DNA of 64,000 nucleotides from Clostridium sp. C105KSO13 (GCF_001517425.1 NZ_FBWL01000172.1:1-64000), one strand, 5' to 3'. Shown: positions 25,106 through 34,470, numbered from the stretch's first letter. Made by a program: numbers and translations. The notes: generated by a model not told the origin, from the sequence alone.

Positions 25106-26749
25106 ATGAGGTTAAAAAGAGCAGCAGTGGTCTTAACATTTACGCTTTTGATCACATCAATTACCGGGTGTGTGCCGGGCGGCAAAGAAGACGATACTAA
25201 CAGCACAGAAGCTGATGCAGCGGGTGGGGAAAAGGTTCTAAAAGTCGTATTGGACGAACCGCCGACGCTGGATCCGCAGATGGCAAACTCTATGCCCAGC
25301 CAGACTATTCTGTACCATCTGGGTGCTGGATTATTAAGGATGGAGGGCGGCGAGGTCAATCCGGACGGAGCAGAATCCTATGATGTCTCCGACGATGGTC
25401 TAGTCTATACTTTCCACCTCCGTGATGATTTAAAATGGAGCGACGGTGAGCCAATGACAGCAGGGGATTATGAATATGGCTTTAAACGTCTGGTTGATCC
25501 GAATACGGCATCCCCCTTTGCATTCTTTGGTGCCATTGTTAAAAACGGAGCGGAGATTACCGCCGGTAAGGTATCAGTTGATGAGTATGGTGTGAAAGTG
25601 CTAGATGATAAGACGTTAGAAATAACGCTGCAGTACGCGGCACCATATTTCCCCAGTATGCTTTCGAACGGGAGTTTTGCACCGGCCAGACAAGACTACG
25701 TAGAAAAGTATGGACGTGATTTTTCATCAACAGCTGATAAGAATGTATACAGTGGACCGTTCAAAGTTAAAGAATGGCACCCAAATGAAGCGCTGATTCT
25801 GGAAAAGAACGATCAATATTGGGATAAATCTGCTGTTAAGCTGGATGAGTTACAAATTGAATTTGTCAAAGACAGACAGACTGCATTTACGATGTTTGAA
25901 ACCGGAGAAATAGATTTAACATCTGTCCCGACACTCAGCATAGCAAAATATAAGGATGACCCACGTTTATTTCAGTTTCATGACGGGTCCGTCGATTATC
26001 TTAAGTTTAATGTGAATAAATCAGAGGTGGCAGCGAATAAGAACATCCGGCTGGCATTTGCCTATGCGATCAATGTTGAGGAGTTTGCAAAGCTGCGCGG
26101 CCGCGGTTCACTGGAAGCAGCCAGACGATTGGTAATGCCGGATGTTTCCGGAGTAGAAAAAACATACGGCGAAGAATATCCATACGAAATGTGCCCTCCG
26201 GCCGGGGATGAAGCCAAAGCCAAAGAGTATCTGGAAAAGGGGCTGCAGGAACTGGGGATGAAGGCTGAAGATGTACATTTAGAATATCTGGCAGATGACA
26301 GTGACGGTGCAAAAGAAGGATCGGAAATTATTCAGGAAAGAGTTAAGAAAGTTCTGGGGATAGATATTAATATTAAACTGGTACCGTATGAGCAGGTATT
26401 GGAAATGGTGCCCAAAGGAGAGTATGAAATGACCATGTCCGGCTGGACCCCTGACTACTCGGATCCCTACACCTATCTGGAATTGTGGATGAGTGACAGT
26501 GCTTATAATGATTCCGGCTATAGTAATCCTGAATATGATAAGTACATGAAACAATCACAGGAACTGGCTACAGAGCCGAAAGCTAGATTGGATGCAATGT
26601 TTGAGGCGGAAAAAATACTGCTGGCAGATGCCCCCTGTATTCCAATAGATGTCCGCCGGGCGACTTATATTAAGTCTGAGAACATTAAAGACCTTGACTA
26701 TTATTTTACTGGTTATGGGTTTAACTTTATTCGTACTGATTTGAAATAG
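25106..26749 (+). CDS. Peptide ABC transporter, substrate-binding lipoprotein (OppA/DppA type)
   Basis: A 547-residue family 5 solute-binding protein. A lipoprotein signal ends at GC (C22), followed by an acidic linker and then the family signature LDEPPTLDPQMANSMPSQTI. Conserved LKWSDGEPMTAGDYEYGFKR and later FSGWTPDYSDPYTY-like segments (seen as MSGWTPDYSDPYTY) are typical of oligopeptide binders. AAGGAGGATGAG precedes ATG 25106; the longer in-frame start at 25028 has no comparable ribosome site and would bury the signal peptide. It heads a complete five-gene importer. Confidence 0.9.
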   Translation: MRLKRAAVVLTFTLLITSITGCVPGGKEDDTNSTEADAAGGEKVLKVVLDEPPTLDPQMANSMPSQTILYHLGAGLLRMEGGEVNPDGAESYDVSDDGLVYTFHLRDDLKWSDGEPMTAGDYEYGFKRLVDPNTASPFAFFGAIVKNGAEITAGKVSVDEYGVKVLDDKTLEITLQYAAPYFPSMLSNGSFAPARQDYVEKYGRDFSSTADKNVYSGPFKVKEWHPNEALILEKNDQYWDKSAVKLDELQIEFVKDRQTAFTMFETGEIDLTSVPTLSIAKYKDDPRLFQFHDGSVDYLKFNVNKSEVAANKNIRLAFAYAINVEEFAKLRGRGSLEAARRLVMPDVSGVEKTYGEEYPYEMCPPAGDEAKAKEYLEKGLQELGMKAEDVHLEYLADDSDGAKEGSEIIQERVKKVLGIDINIKLVPYEQVLEMVPKGEYEMTMSGWTPDYSDPYTYLELWMSDSAYNDSGYSNPEYDKYMKQSQELATEPKARLDAMFEAEKILLADAPCIPIDVRRATYIKSENIKDLDYYFTGYGFNFIRTDLK

Positions 26750-26773
26750 AAGTGTCCGTTAGGGGGAACGAAA

Positions 26774-27703
26774 GTGGGCAAATATTTATTTAAGCGTATT
26801 TTAATTTGCATTGCAACGATTTTTGTAATGATTACTATTACCTTCTTTCTGATTCGTCTGATGCCGGGAGGACCGTTTTCAGATCCAAAGATTTCAGAGG
26901 AAGTAAAGGAGCGTCTGAATTCCTACTATGGATATGATCAGCCCATGATTGTACAATACGGAAAATATATGGCAAATTTTTTTAGAGGTGATTTAGGATA
27001 TTCAATGAAATATGTTAACCGTTCCGTGGTTAACATTATTGCCCAGGGGTTCCCTTATTCTCTCGATATCGGATTGCGTGCCCTTGTGTTTGGTCTTTCC
27101 TTTGGTTTAGTACTGGGAATTCTCTCAGCGCTGAACCGGGGAAACAAGATTGACATTATGTGTGTAATCATATCAATTATTGGTACCAGTGTTCCGGATT
27201 TTATTGTGGGCACTATTCTTCAGTATTTCTTTGGATATAAGTGGGGATTGCTACCGGTTGCTCAGTATAAAGGCTTATCTTACACAGTCATGCCGATGAT
27301 AGCCATGGGTCTGGCTACGATGGCGGGGATTTCGCGTACAATGCGTGCCACCATGCTGGAAGTTGTGAATCAGGACTATATTAAGACCGCTAAGTCAAAA
27401 GGTCTCACAGGAGTAAGGATTACTGTAAAACATCAGATTCGGAATGCAATCATGCCGATTGTGACAGGATTGGGTCCCCAGGTAGCCGGTCTTTTCACCG
27501 GAACCTTTGTAATTGAGGCACTTTTTGCTATTCCCGGAATCGGTAAATACTACGTGGATGCGGTGAAAAATTCAGATTATTCTCTGGTCATGGGGTTGAC
27601 ACTGTTTTATGGTGTATTTCTCGTTTTTTCTAATATGGTTGTGGATATACTGTATGGCGTAATAGACCCCCGTGTCCGTGTTGTGGGAAAGGCGGGTGAC
27701 TAG
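26774..27703 (+). CDS. Peptide ABC transporter permease (DppB/OppB type)
   Basis: A 309-residue permease with six predicted helices. The N-terminus (YLFKRILICIATIFVMITIT) and the RLMPGGPF segment are standard for OppB/DppB, and a binding-protein-dependent permease loop follows (TAKSKGLTGVRITVKHQIRN). GTG 26774 is preceded by TAGGGGGAACG. It forms the channel with the next product, whose gene starts two bases after its stop. Confidence 0.9.
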   Translation: MGKYLFKRILICIATIFVMITITFFLIRLMPGGPFSDPKISEEVKERLNSYYGYDQPMIVQYGKYMANFFRGDLGYSMKYVNRSVVNIIAQGFPYSLDIGLRALVFGLSFGLVLGILSALNRGNKIDIMCVIISIIGTSVPDFIVGTILQYFFGYKWGLLPVAQYKGLSYTVMPMIAMGLATMAGISRTMRATMLEVVNQDYIKTAKSKGLTGVRITVKHQIRNAIMPIVTGLGPQVAGLFTGTFVIEALFAIPGIGKYYVDAVKNSDYSLVMGLTLFYGVFLVFSNMVVDILYGVIDPRVRVVGKAGD

Positions 27704-27705
27704 GA

Positions 27706-28626
27706 ATGGAATTGACAAATGAGATGTTTGAGCATGTTGGAGAAAATGCGGAAAAAAGAGAATCAATCAGCCGTCCCAGCCTTTCCTTCTGGCAGGAAAC
27801 CTGGCGCCGGGTACGGAAGAACAAAGTGGTTTTCTTTTCCATGCTTTTAATTTTATTGTACATAGCGCTGGCTGTTTTCGTGCCGATTTTCAGCCCGTAC
27901 AGCGGAACGGAACAGGATGTGTCCAGAACTCTTGAAATACCGGGCAAAGAGCATTGGTTTGGTACCGATGCTCTGGGACGTGATCTGTTTGTACGTGTCT
28001 GGCAGGGTGCGCGGGTATCATTGTTTATCGGGTTTGCAGTATCGATTATTAATCGTATCGTAGGAACGATTCTGGGCGGACTTTCCGGTTATTACGGCGG
28101 AACCTTTGATATGGTGATGATGCGTATTGTGGATGTACTTTACGGATTACCGACGATGGTGATTACCATTATGCTGATGGTGATTTTAAAGCCGGGCATT
28201 CATTGTCTGATTATTGCAATGGTGTTATTTGGCTGGATTGGTACATGCCGCCTTGTGCGGGGGGAGGTTCTGCGGCTTAAGAGCCAGGAATATGTCTCGG
28301 CGGCCAAAGTGCTTGGTGTAAAAGACTTTAAGATTTTGATGAAACACATTGTGGCAAATATGATGGGACTGCAGATTACCAGTTTGATGATGGCCATACC
28401 GGGTGCCATTTTTATGGAAGCATTTTTGTCTTATATCGGACTTGGCATTATGCCTCCTAACGCAAGCTGGGGACTGTTGGCCAAGGAAGGGTCACAGCTT
28501 GTAAAAACTTCCCCGTGGATGATGTTTTTACCGTCATTTTTTATCAGCACAACTATGCTGGCAATGAATCTGTTCGGTGATGGGCTCAGAGATGCGATGG
28601 ATCCAACACTCAGAGGAAGTGACTAA
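27706..28626 (+). CDS. Peptide ABC transporter permease (DppC/OppC type)
   Basis: A 306-residue permease with an extended cytoplasmic N-terminus, six helices, the DALGRDLFVRVWQGAR motif of OppC/DppC proteins, and the ATPase-docking loop SAAKVLGVKDFKILMKHIVA. ATG 27706 follows the DppB stop by two bases. Its stop overlaps the next ATG, consistent with coupled translation of the operon. Confidence 0.9.
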   Translation: MELTNEMFEHVGENAEKRESISRPSLSFWQETWRRVRKNKVVFFSMLLILLYIALAVFVPIFSPYSGTEQDVSRTLEIPGKEHWFGTDALGRDLFVRVWQGARVSLFIGFAVSIINRIVGTILGGLSGYYGGTFDMVMMRIVDVLYGLPTMVITIMLMVILKPGIHCLIIAMVLFGWIGTCRLVRGEVLRLKSQEYVSAAKVLGVKDFKILMKHIVANMMGLQITSLMMAIPGAIFMEAFLSYIGLGIMPPNASWGLLAKEGSQLVKTSPWMMFLPSFFISTTMLAMNLFGDGLRDAMDPTLRGSD

Positions 28627-29672
28627 TGAATGGAGACGAGGGTATGAAGACAGTATTAGAAGTAAAAAATGTCAGTTATTCATTTCACACTTACGGCGGT
28701 ATTGTACGGGCAGTGCGTGATGTCAGCTTTGATTTGAAAAAGGGTGAAATATTGGGTATCGTCGGAGAGTCAGGCTGTGGTAAGAGCGTCACCGCACAAT
28801 GCATACTGCGTTTAAACCCTGAACCGCCAGGTTTCTTTGAGCAGGGTAGTATCTTGTATCAGGGAGAAGATATCGTTAATAAAAACGAAGCGCAGATGCG
28901 CAAGCTGAGAAGTGACGATATAGGGTTTATTTTCCAGGACCCTATGACCTCATTAAATCCGACAATGACAATTGGAAGGCAAATAGAAGAGGTCTTAATC
29001 TACCACAAGGAGATTTCAAAAAGTAAAAGAAAACAATTAGCCCTGGATATTCTGCATAAAGTAGGTATATCGGATGCTGAAAAGCGATATAAGCAGTACC
29101 CACATGAATTGAGCGGGGGCATGAAGCAGCGTATCATGATTGCGATTGCACTGGTTCGCAATCCCGACATAATCATTGCCGATGAGCCGACAACATCTCT
29201 GGATGTTACAATTGAAGCGCAGATATTGGATCTGTTAAAGCAGCTCCAGCAGGAGATGGGTACGTCGGTTATTTTGATTACCCATGACTTAGGAGTCATA
29301 GCATCTATGTGTGACCGGGTACTTGTCATGTATGGCGGGAAGATAGTAGAGACTGGAACGGTTGATGAGGTTTTCTATGAATTTAAGCACCCATATACAG
29401 CCGGGCTCTTAAATTCAATTGCCGGTATAAATACCCCGAAAGACACTCGTCTAATATCGATCGAAGGGACGCCGCCGGATTTGTTTAACCCACCGGCAGG
29501 ATGTCCGTTTGCAGCACGGTGTCGGTGTGCAATGGAAGTGTGTTATAAAATGCCGCCGAAAAACTATGAGATTTCAGCAGGACATGAAACAATGTGCTGG
29601 TTACAGCATGAAAGTGCTCCGTCCGTTGACCTGTTAAAGGAGTTTGGAAGGGGGAGTGCGGTAAATGAATAG
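28626..29672 (+). CDS. Peptide ABC transporter ATP-binding protein (DppD/OppD type)
   Basis: A 348-residue ATPase. Walker A is GESGCGKS, the signature is LSGGMKQRIMIAIAL, Walker B is IIADEPTTSLD, and the C-terminal oligopeptide-transporter extension carries the cysteine cluster CPFAARCRCAMEVC, which in some relatives binds an Fe-S cluster. The ATG at 28626 overlaps the preceding TAA; a second in-frame ATG at 28644 with GGAG upstream may be the true start. It overlaps the next gene by eight bases. Confidence 0.9.
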   Translation: MNGDEGMKTVLEVKNVSYSFHTYGGIVRAVRDVSFDLKKGEILGIVGESGCGKSVTAQCILRLNPEPPGFFEQGSILYQGEDIVNKNEAQMRKLRSDDIGFIFQDPMTSLNPTMTIGRQIEEVLIYHKEISKSKRKQLALDILHKVGISDAEKRYKQYPHELSGGMKQRIMIAIALVRNPDIIIADEPTTSLDVTIEAQILDLLKQLQQEMGTSVILITHDLGVIASMCDRVLVMYGGKIVETGTVDEVFYEFKHPYTAGLLNSIAGINTPKDTRLISIEGTPPDLFNPPAGCPFAARCRCAMEVCYKMPPKNYEISAGHETMCWLQHESAPSVDLLKEFGRGSAVNE

Positions 29673-30618
29673 TGAAAAAAAACAACCGGTTTTGCGTACG
29701 AGAGCACTCTGCAAAAATTTCAAAGTCGGCCGCGGTCAATACTTAAAAGCGGTCGATAATATCAATCTGGATATTTATCCCGGAGAAATTGTAAGCCTGG
29801 TCGGCGAGAGCGGATGCGGAAAGAGTACATTTGGGCGCTGCATTGTCCGTCTGACAAAACCCACTTCAGGTGACATTGAGTTTGAAGGGAAGCCGGTTAT
29901 TCATTTAACTGCAAACGAAGCATATAAGTACACCAGAAATATGCAGATGATTTTTCAGAATCCATATGCATCGTTAGATCCCCGGATGACAGTTAAGGAA
30001 ATTGTTGCCGAGGGATTGGAGGGCAGCAACCGTAATAAGGAGGCCAGGGTTGTTGAATTGCTGGAAACTGTTGGCCTGAATCGAGATCATATATCGCGTT
30101 TTCCACATGAGTTCAGTGGCGGGCAGAGACAGCGCATCGGTATAGCCAGAGCTCTTTCAGTAAACCCGAAATTTATCGTCTGTGATGAGCCGATTTCCGC
30201 CCTTGATGTTTCTATTCAGGCTCAGGTTATCAATATGCTCAAAGATTTGCAGCGTGACCGGGAACTGACCTATCTTTTTATTGCCCATGATTTAAGTGTG
30301 GTCAAGTATATTTCTGACCGTGTAGTGGTTATGTATCTGGGTAATATGGTAGAAACAGCGATGGCAGAAGAACTATATGCGAATCCACTGCATCCTTATA
30401 CAAAAGGACTGTTGTCATCAATTCCTGTTGCTGATCCGCGTATCGCGCGCAACAGAGAACGTATTCATATGAAAGGAGAGGTATTAAGCCCGATTAATCC
30501 ACCGGAGTGCTGCCGGTTTGTGGAGCGGTGCCCCTATGCCAAAAAGCAGTGCTGGGAAGAGCAGCCGTTGCTTAAGAAAGTAGCAAAAGATCACCTTGTT
30601 GCCTGCCACCTGTTTTGA
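29665..30618 (+). CDS. Peptide ABC transporter ATP-binding protein (DppF/OppF type)
   Basis: A 317-residue ATPase completing the importer. Walker A is GESGCGKS, the signature FSGGQRQRIGIARAL, Walker B FIVCDEPISALD, and the C-terminal domain has the cysteine set CCRFVERCPYAKKQC. It pairs with the DppD-type ATPase as a heterodimer. ATG 29665 has AAGGGGGAGTG upstream. The operon ends here, with a strong hairpin at 30662. Confidence 0.9.
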   Translation: MNSEKKQPVLRTRALCKNFKVGRGQYLKAVDNINLDIYPGEIVSLVGESGCGKSTFGRCIVRLTKPTSGDIEFEGKPVIHLTANEAYKYTRNMQMIFQNPYASLDPRMTVKEIVAEGLEGSNRNKEARVVELLETVGLNRDHISRFPHEFSGGQRQRIGIARALSVNPKFIVCDEPISALDVSIQAQVINMLKDLQRDRELTYLFIAHDLSVVKYISDRVVVMYLGNMVETAMAEELYANPLHPYTKGLLSSIPVADPRIARNRERIHMKGEVLSPINPPECCRFVERCPYAKKQCWEEQPLLKKVAKDHLVACHLF

Positions 30619-30661
30619 GCATGAAGGAATTATGCAGTAAAGGTAGGAGAAGAATGGAAAT

Positions 30662-30708
30662 GCGCTTATAGTGACGGAGGATTATTTCTGAACTGTGAGC
30701 GCTTTTTT
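30662..30708 (+). terminator. Terminator of the peptide importer operon
   Basis: GCGCTTATAGT (30662-30672) pairs with ACTGTGAGCGC (30692-30702) and is followed by TTTTTT. The right arm overlaps the last codons of the convergent AraC gene. Confidence 0.75.
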
Positions 30709-31752
30709 GTATCTTGAAGGTGTCATGCCATATTTCTGCCGGAAAATCTTATAGAAATATCCTTTGTTGTGATACCCAACAAGCTCAGCAATCTCTTCTA
30801 CGCTTTTTTGTGTGCCTGTTAAAAGCTTCTCTGCCTTCTCCAATCTGATTTGCTGGACATATGCAGAGTAGGTCAGTCCGGTATTGTTTTTAATCAGGCG
30901 GTTAAAATAATCTTCCTGAAAGTGGAATGTGTCCACCAGTTCCTGAATTGTGATGTGGACATAATTGCGCTGAATATAATACGAGATTTCTTCGAAGATA
31001 ATCCAGCTCATGGTCTTTCGCTGCTCACCGGAGAGAAAAAAATCATATTCTGTACTTAGAGTTCTAAAGATTCTAAGCAGGAGACCTTTGCATATATGGT
31101 GGTATCCGACATTTCTTTTATACAGTTCTTTTAAAATCATAAAAAGGCAGTTTTCCATTTCACAGCCGGCGGTACTGCCCGGCTTAAAGTGCAGATATTG
31201 CCGCACATCTTTCTGTTTCAATAAGGCTGACTGGAGAAAAGCGATAATTTTCTGCGTTGTAATATTTTCATCCATTATTTCTGAAAACATATCATTTGCA
31301 ATTCCAATAAATAAAATCACAGCAGGTTCTTTGCACAGATAGTCCTGGTGCAGACAGTTTTTGTCGACCAGGCATAGGTCACCTTTCTGAAAAACAATGT
31401 CTCTGCCAAGAATTTTCTGGCGAAATTCTCCATCTGCTACATAGGCCAGCTCGATATAATCGTGAGTATGGAGTTGAGTCAATGTACCGGAATCAAAAAA
31501 ACGGTGATAACAGAAAGGTTCTGGAGAGGGACACATGGTAGAATAAACAGCAGAATCTGAAGTGATATTCCAGCAAAGAGCAAAAATTCGTTCATCGGCC
31601 GGCAGTGGGAAAGTCTTTATTTCCGGAATGGATTTAGAATATTCCGGGCATACCAGGCGGTCTCCAAGTTTGTGGTCAGGGGCCAATTTGTTTGGGCTTT
31701 GGGATGTAACCTGCCGGCAGAATTCTGCCAGCTCTGGTTTTGATTCACTCAT
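30682..31752 (-). CDS. AraC-family transcriptional regulator
   Basis: A 356-residue regulator. Residues about 100-200 form a cupin-like sensor (HTHDYIELAYVADGEF, then DLCLVDKNCLHQDY), and the last 100 residues are the double helix-turn-helix of AraC (IQELVDTFHFQEDYFNRLIK; EIAELVGYHNKGYFYKIFRQ). ATG 31752 has AAAAGGAGGAACC upstream; a longer reading to 31857 has no ribosome site and runs through a repeat. It is transcribed away from araA, which it may activate in response to a sugar, but this is from position only. Confidence 0.85.
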   Translation of the reverse strand: MSESKPELAEFCRQVTSQSPNKLAPDHKLGDRLVCPEYSKSIPEIKTFPLPADERIFALCWNITSDSAVYSTMCPSPEPFCYHRFFDSGTLTQLHTHDYIELAYVADGEFRQKILGRDIVFQKGDLCLVDKNCLHQDYLCKEPAVILFIGIANDMFSEIMDENITTQKIIAFLQSALLKQKDVRQYLHFKPGSTAGCEMENCLFMILKELYKRNVGYHHICKGLLLRIFRTLSTEYDFFLSGEQRKTMSWIIFEEISYYIQRNYVHITIQELVDTFHFQEDYFNRLIKNNTGLTYSAYVQQIRLEKAEKLLTGTQKSVEEIAELVGYHNKGYFYKIFRQKYGMTPSRYKKALTVQK

Positions 31753-31783
31753 GGGGTTCCTCCTTTTCAAAGTAGTTGATGGC

Positions 31784-31839
31784 AGGGTCCCAAAGTTATG
31801 CTTTTTCATGCAGCATGAAAAGCATAACCTTTTGCCCTT
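31784..31839. repeat. Dispersed palindromic repeat, copy 3
   Basis: The left arm CAGGGTCCCAAAGTTATG (31784-31800 plus the next base) and central CTTTTTCATG/CATGAAAAG match the other copies. The right arm has decayed to CATAACCTTTTGCCCTTC, so the outer stem is imperfect. It lies in the 5' region of the AraC gene. Confidence 0.75.
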
Positions 31840-31918
31840 CGTATCATAGTATATCACAATAAATTTCCATTCGGTCGGATTAGGTAACTTTTTTTGCAGT
31901 GATGACAGAATTATGAAA

Positions 31919-31948
31919 TTGAAATGGGTGTCCGGGTTTTTCTATAAT
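31919..31948 (+). promoter_or_regulatory. Promoter for araA
   Basis: TTGAAA (31919-31924) and TATAAT (31943-31948) are spaced by 18 bases, about 68 bases before the araA ATG. The interval to the divergent AraC gene is about 260 bases and includes the repeat, leaving room for an activator site. Confidence 0.5.
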
Positions 31949-32015
31949 GAAGTCATAGTCTAAACTAATTGCATGTGAACATAACAGAATTATACAATAG
32001 TAAAGGAGAAGGAAT

Positions 32016-33515
32016 ATGTTAAAAACAAAAAAATATCAATTTTGGTTCTGCACCGGATCGCAGGATTTATATGGGGATGAATGTCTGGCGCATGTAGCCG
32101 AACATTCAAAAAAGATTGTAGAGGTGCTGAATACTTCCGGCAATCTGCCCTTTGAAGTAGTGTGGAAACCAACGCTTATTACAAATGAGTTAATCAGAAA
32201 GACATTTAATGAGGCGAATACGGATGAAAGCTGCGCCGGTGTTATCACCTGGATGCACACATTTTCACCTGCGAAGTCTTGGATTCTGGGACTTCAAGAG
32301 TACAGGAAACCATTACTCCACCTACATACACAGTTCAATCAGGAGATTCCCTATGATGCTATTGATATGGATTTCATGAATGAGAATCAGGCTGCACACG
32401 GTGATAGGGAATACGGTCACATTTTCACACGTCTGGGAATGGAAAGAAAGATTGTTGTAGGATATTGGGCGGATGAAGAAGTACAGAAAAAGATTGGCTC
32501 CTGGATGAGAACCGCAGTCGGAGTTGTTGAAAGCAGCCATATTCGCGTTATGCGTATTGCAGATAATATGAGAAATGTTGCCGTAACAGAAGGCGATAAA
32601 GTTGAGGCACAGATCAAGTTCGGCTGGGAAGTGGATGCCTATCCGGTTAATGAGATTACAGAGGCGGTAGAAGCTGTTTCTCAGGCAGATATTGATACGT
32701 TGGTGGAAGAATACTATGACAAATATGAGATCCTTCTGGAAGGCAGAGACGAGAAAGAATTCCGCAGGCATGTGGAAGTTCAGGCCGGAATAGAGATTGG
32801 TTTTGAAAGATTCCTGGAGGAGAAGAACTATCAGGCAATTGTTACCCACTTTGGCGATCTTGGAAATCTGAAACAGCTGCCGGGACTTGCCATTCAGAGA
32901 CTGATGGAAAAAGGCTACGGATTCGGCGGAGAGGGTGATTGGAAAACGGCAGCCATGGTCCGTCTGATGAAGATTATGACAGGCGGAATGAAAGATGCAA
33001 GGGGAACTTCCTTCATGGAGGATTATACATATAATCTTGTACCCGGAAAAGAAGGAATTCTGCAGGCACACATGCTGGAAGTCTGCCCAAGCATTGCGGA
33101 GGGCAAAATCAGCATTAAGGAACAGCCTCTTTCCATGGGCGACAGAGAAGACCCTGCAAGGCTGGTATTTACAGCAAAAGAAGGGCCTGCTGTGGCAACA
33201 TCCCTGATTGACTTAGGGGATAGATTCCGGCTGATCATCAACGATGTAAATTGTAAGAAAACAGAAAAACCAATGCCGAAGCTTCCGGTCGCCACCGCAT
33301 TCTGGACACCGGAACCGAATCTTCTGACAGGCGCTGAAGCGTGGATATTAGCAGGGGGCGCACATCATACAGCCTTCTCTTACGACCTGACTGCTCAGCA
33401 GATGGGCGACTGGGCAGCAAGTATGGGAATTGAAGCCGTTTATATTGACAAGGATACGAACATCCGTCAGTTTAAGAATGAACTGCTGTGGAACAGTGTG
33501 GCATACCGTAAGTAA
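32016..33515 (+). CDS. araA: L-arabinose isomerase
   Basis: A 499-residue enzyme converting L-arabinose to L-ribulose. The N-terminus QFWFCTGSQDLYGDE and the motifs HTFSPAKSWI, QFNQEIPYDAIDMDFMN and GFGGEGDWKTAAMVRLMK are characteristic, and the length is normal. Metal ligands would be the conserved glutamates and histidines of the central and C-terminal domains. AAAGGAGAAGG precedes ATG 32016. No araB, araD or arabinose transporter is nearby, so the pathway must be completed elsewhere or the enzyme acts on another aldose. Confidence 0.95.
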   Translation: MLKTKKYQFWFCTGSQDLYGDECLAHVAEHSKKIVEVLNTSGNLPFEVVWKPTLITNELIRKTFNEANTDESCAGVITWMHTFSPAKSWILGLQEYRKPLLHLHTQFNQEIPYDAIDMDFMNENQAAHGDREYGHIFTRLGMERKIVVGYWADEEVQKKIGSWMRTAVGVVESSHIRVMRIADNMRNVAVTEGDKVEAQIKFGWEVDAYPVNEITEAVEAVSQADIDTLVEEYYDKYEILLEGRDEKEFRRHVEVQAGIEIGFERFLEEKNYQAIVTHFGDLGNLKQLPGLAIQRLMEKGYGFGGEGDWKTAAMVRLMKIMTGGMKDARGTSFMEDYTYNLVPGKEGILQAHMLEVCPSIAEGKISIKEQPLSMGDREDPARLVFTAKEGPAVATSLIDLGDRFRLIINDVNCKKTEKPMPKLPVATAFWTPEPNLLTGAEAWILAGGAHHTAFSYDLTAQQMGDWAASMGIEAVYIDKDTNIRQFKNELLWNSVAYRK

Positions 33516-33525
33516 CAGTTACCAT

Positions 33526-34116
33526 TTACTTTAAGCAGGAATGGAGTCTTGACGGCAGCTCACCGTGAATAAACTCGGCAAAAGCCTTTTCGTTCTGGGG
33601 CAGGATGATATCGGCATATTTCATCACAGCCTTCGCCGTTGGCTTTACGGCGGAGGCTGTACTGCTCTGAATCATGATAAAGAGAGCGGGGGCTGCCACA
33701 AGACGTGCACTGTTGGACTCGCATAATATAAGTGCATCTTTCGAGACATATGTCAGTGCTGCTTCTAAAGCTTCTCTTATATTTTCCTTAAAAGCCCGAA
33801 TCAGATAAACTTTTTGAGCCCCGGCTTTTTTCAGCAGCATTGTATCTTTCGTACCGGTTCCGGTTTCTTCCCTTATATCAAAACAGCTTTTCAGTCCCTT
33901 GCAGATTCCACAGCCCTGTCCTCCTCTGGGACATATATCACCGTGATCTCTTATGGTAATCAATTTAAAGGCAACAATGGGTATTTTACCTTTACAGGCA
34001 TCAATAATCTGAACAGCCAGAGTTGTCTTTCCACTGTTTCTGCCTGTTGCACCAATCATAACCATATGTCCTGCATTTAAAAATGTTTTTTTTTCTAAAT
34101 GTATTTCCGCTTTCAT
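33526..34116 (-). CDS. MobB-like P-loop protein with a cysteine cluster
   Basis: A 196-residue P-loop NTPase with Walker A IGATGRNSGKTT (21-32), resembling MobB, which helps guanine-dinucleotide attachment to molybdopterin. Unlike ordinary MobB it carries four cysteines, C62, C69, C72 and C78, within DICPRGGQGCGICKGLKSC, a possible Fe-S or zinc site. Start ATG 34116 has AGGCAGGTG upstream; the longer frame to 34182 has none. It is divergent from the mobA-focA-fdhA operon, which supports a role in maturing the formate dehydrogenase. The exact reaction is not known. Confidence 0.65.
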   Translation of the reverse strand: MKAEIHLEKKTFLNAGHMVMIGATGRNSGKTTLAVQIIDACKGKIPIVAFKLITIRDHGDICPRGGQGCGICKGLKSCFDIREETGTGTKDTMLLKKAGAQKVYLIRAFKENIREALEAALTYVSKDALILCESNSARLVAAPALFIMIQSSTASAVKPTAKAVMKYADIILPQNEKAFAEFIHGELPSRLHSCLK

Positions 34117-34348
34117 AAGCTGCACCTGCCTATTAATTATATTTTTTTCTTTTATTATAACGTTTTTGGACAGGTGATTCAATGTAAGAAACGTTTGGAA
34201 ATCCTTGAAATAACGTGATTTTTTTAACGAGAATTATGCACTGCAGTTATTATACAAATTCCTTTTTTATAATGAGCAAGAACATATTAGGATAAAAATA
34301 CTTGAAAGAGATCAAACTGAATGTATTTTGGACCTGATATTGTTTACA

Positions 34349-34372
34349 TTACCTAAAAATTTGTTAGGGTAA
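34349..34372. promoter_or_regulatory. Inverted repeat in the mobB-mobA interval
   Basis: TTACCTAA (34349-34356) and TTAGGGTAA (34364-34372) form an inverted repeat with a 7-base centre. It is a candidate regulator site between two divergent molybdenum-cofactor genes. No regulator is assigned. Confidence 0.35.
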
Positions 34373-34450
34373 CATTAAAATAGATTGAGAAAAACATAAC
34401 AAAAATTGATATAAATTTTATGACTTGTGCATTGTAGATAAAATAACAAA

Positions 34451-34470
34451 TGGATAAGCGCGCTTATTCA
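34451..34470. promoter_or_regulatory. Near-perfect palindrome just upstream of the formate operon promoter
   Basis: TGGATAAGCGCGCTTATTCA is a 20-bp palindrome with a single mismatched pair. It ends 6 bases before the -35 box at 34477, an arrangement typical of an activator or a repressor that blocks polymerase. Confidence 0.55.

Noticed and set aside
32322-33071. A 249-residue minus-strand frame within araA
   Set aside because: araA is a full-length confident enzyme on the other strand, and the antisense product has no family-like features.
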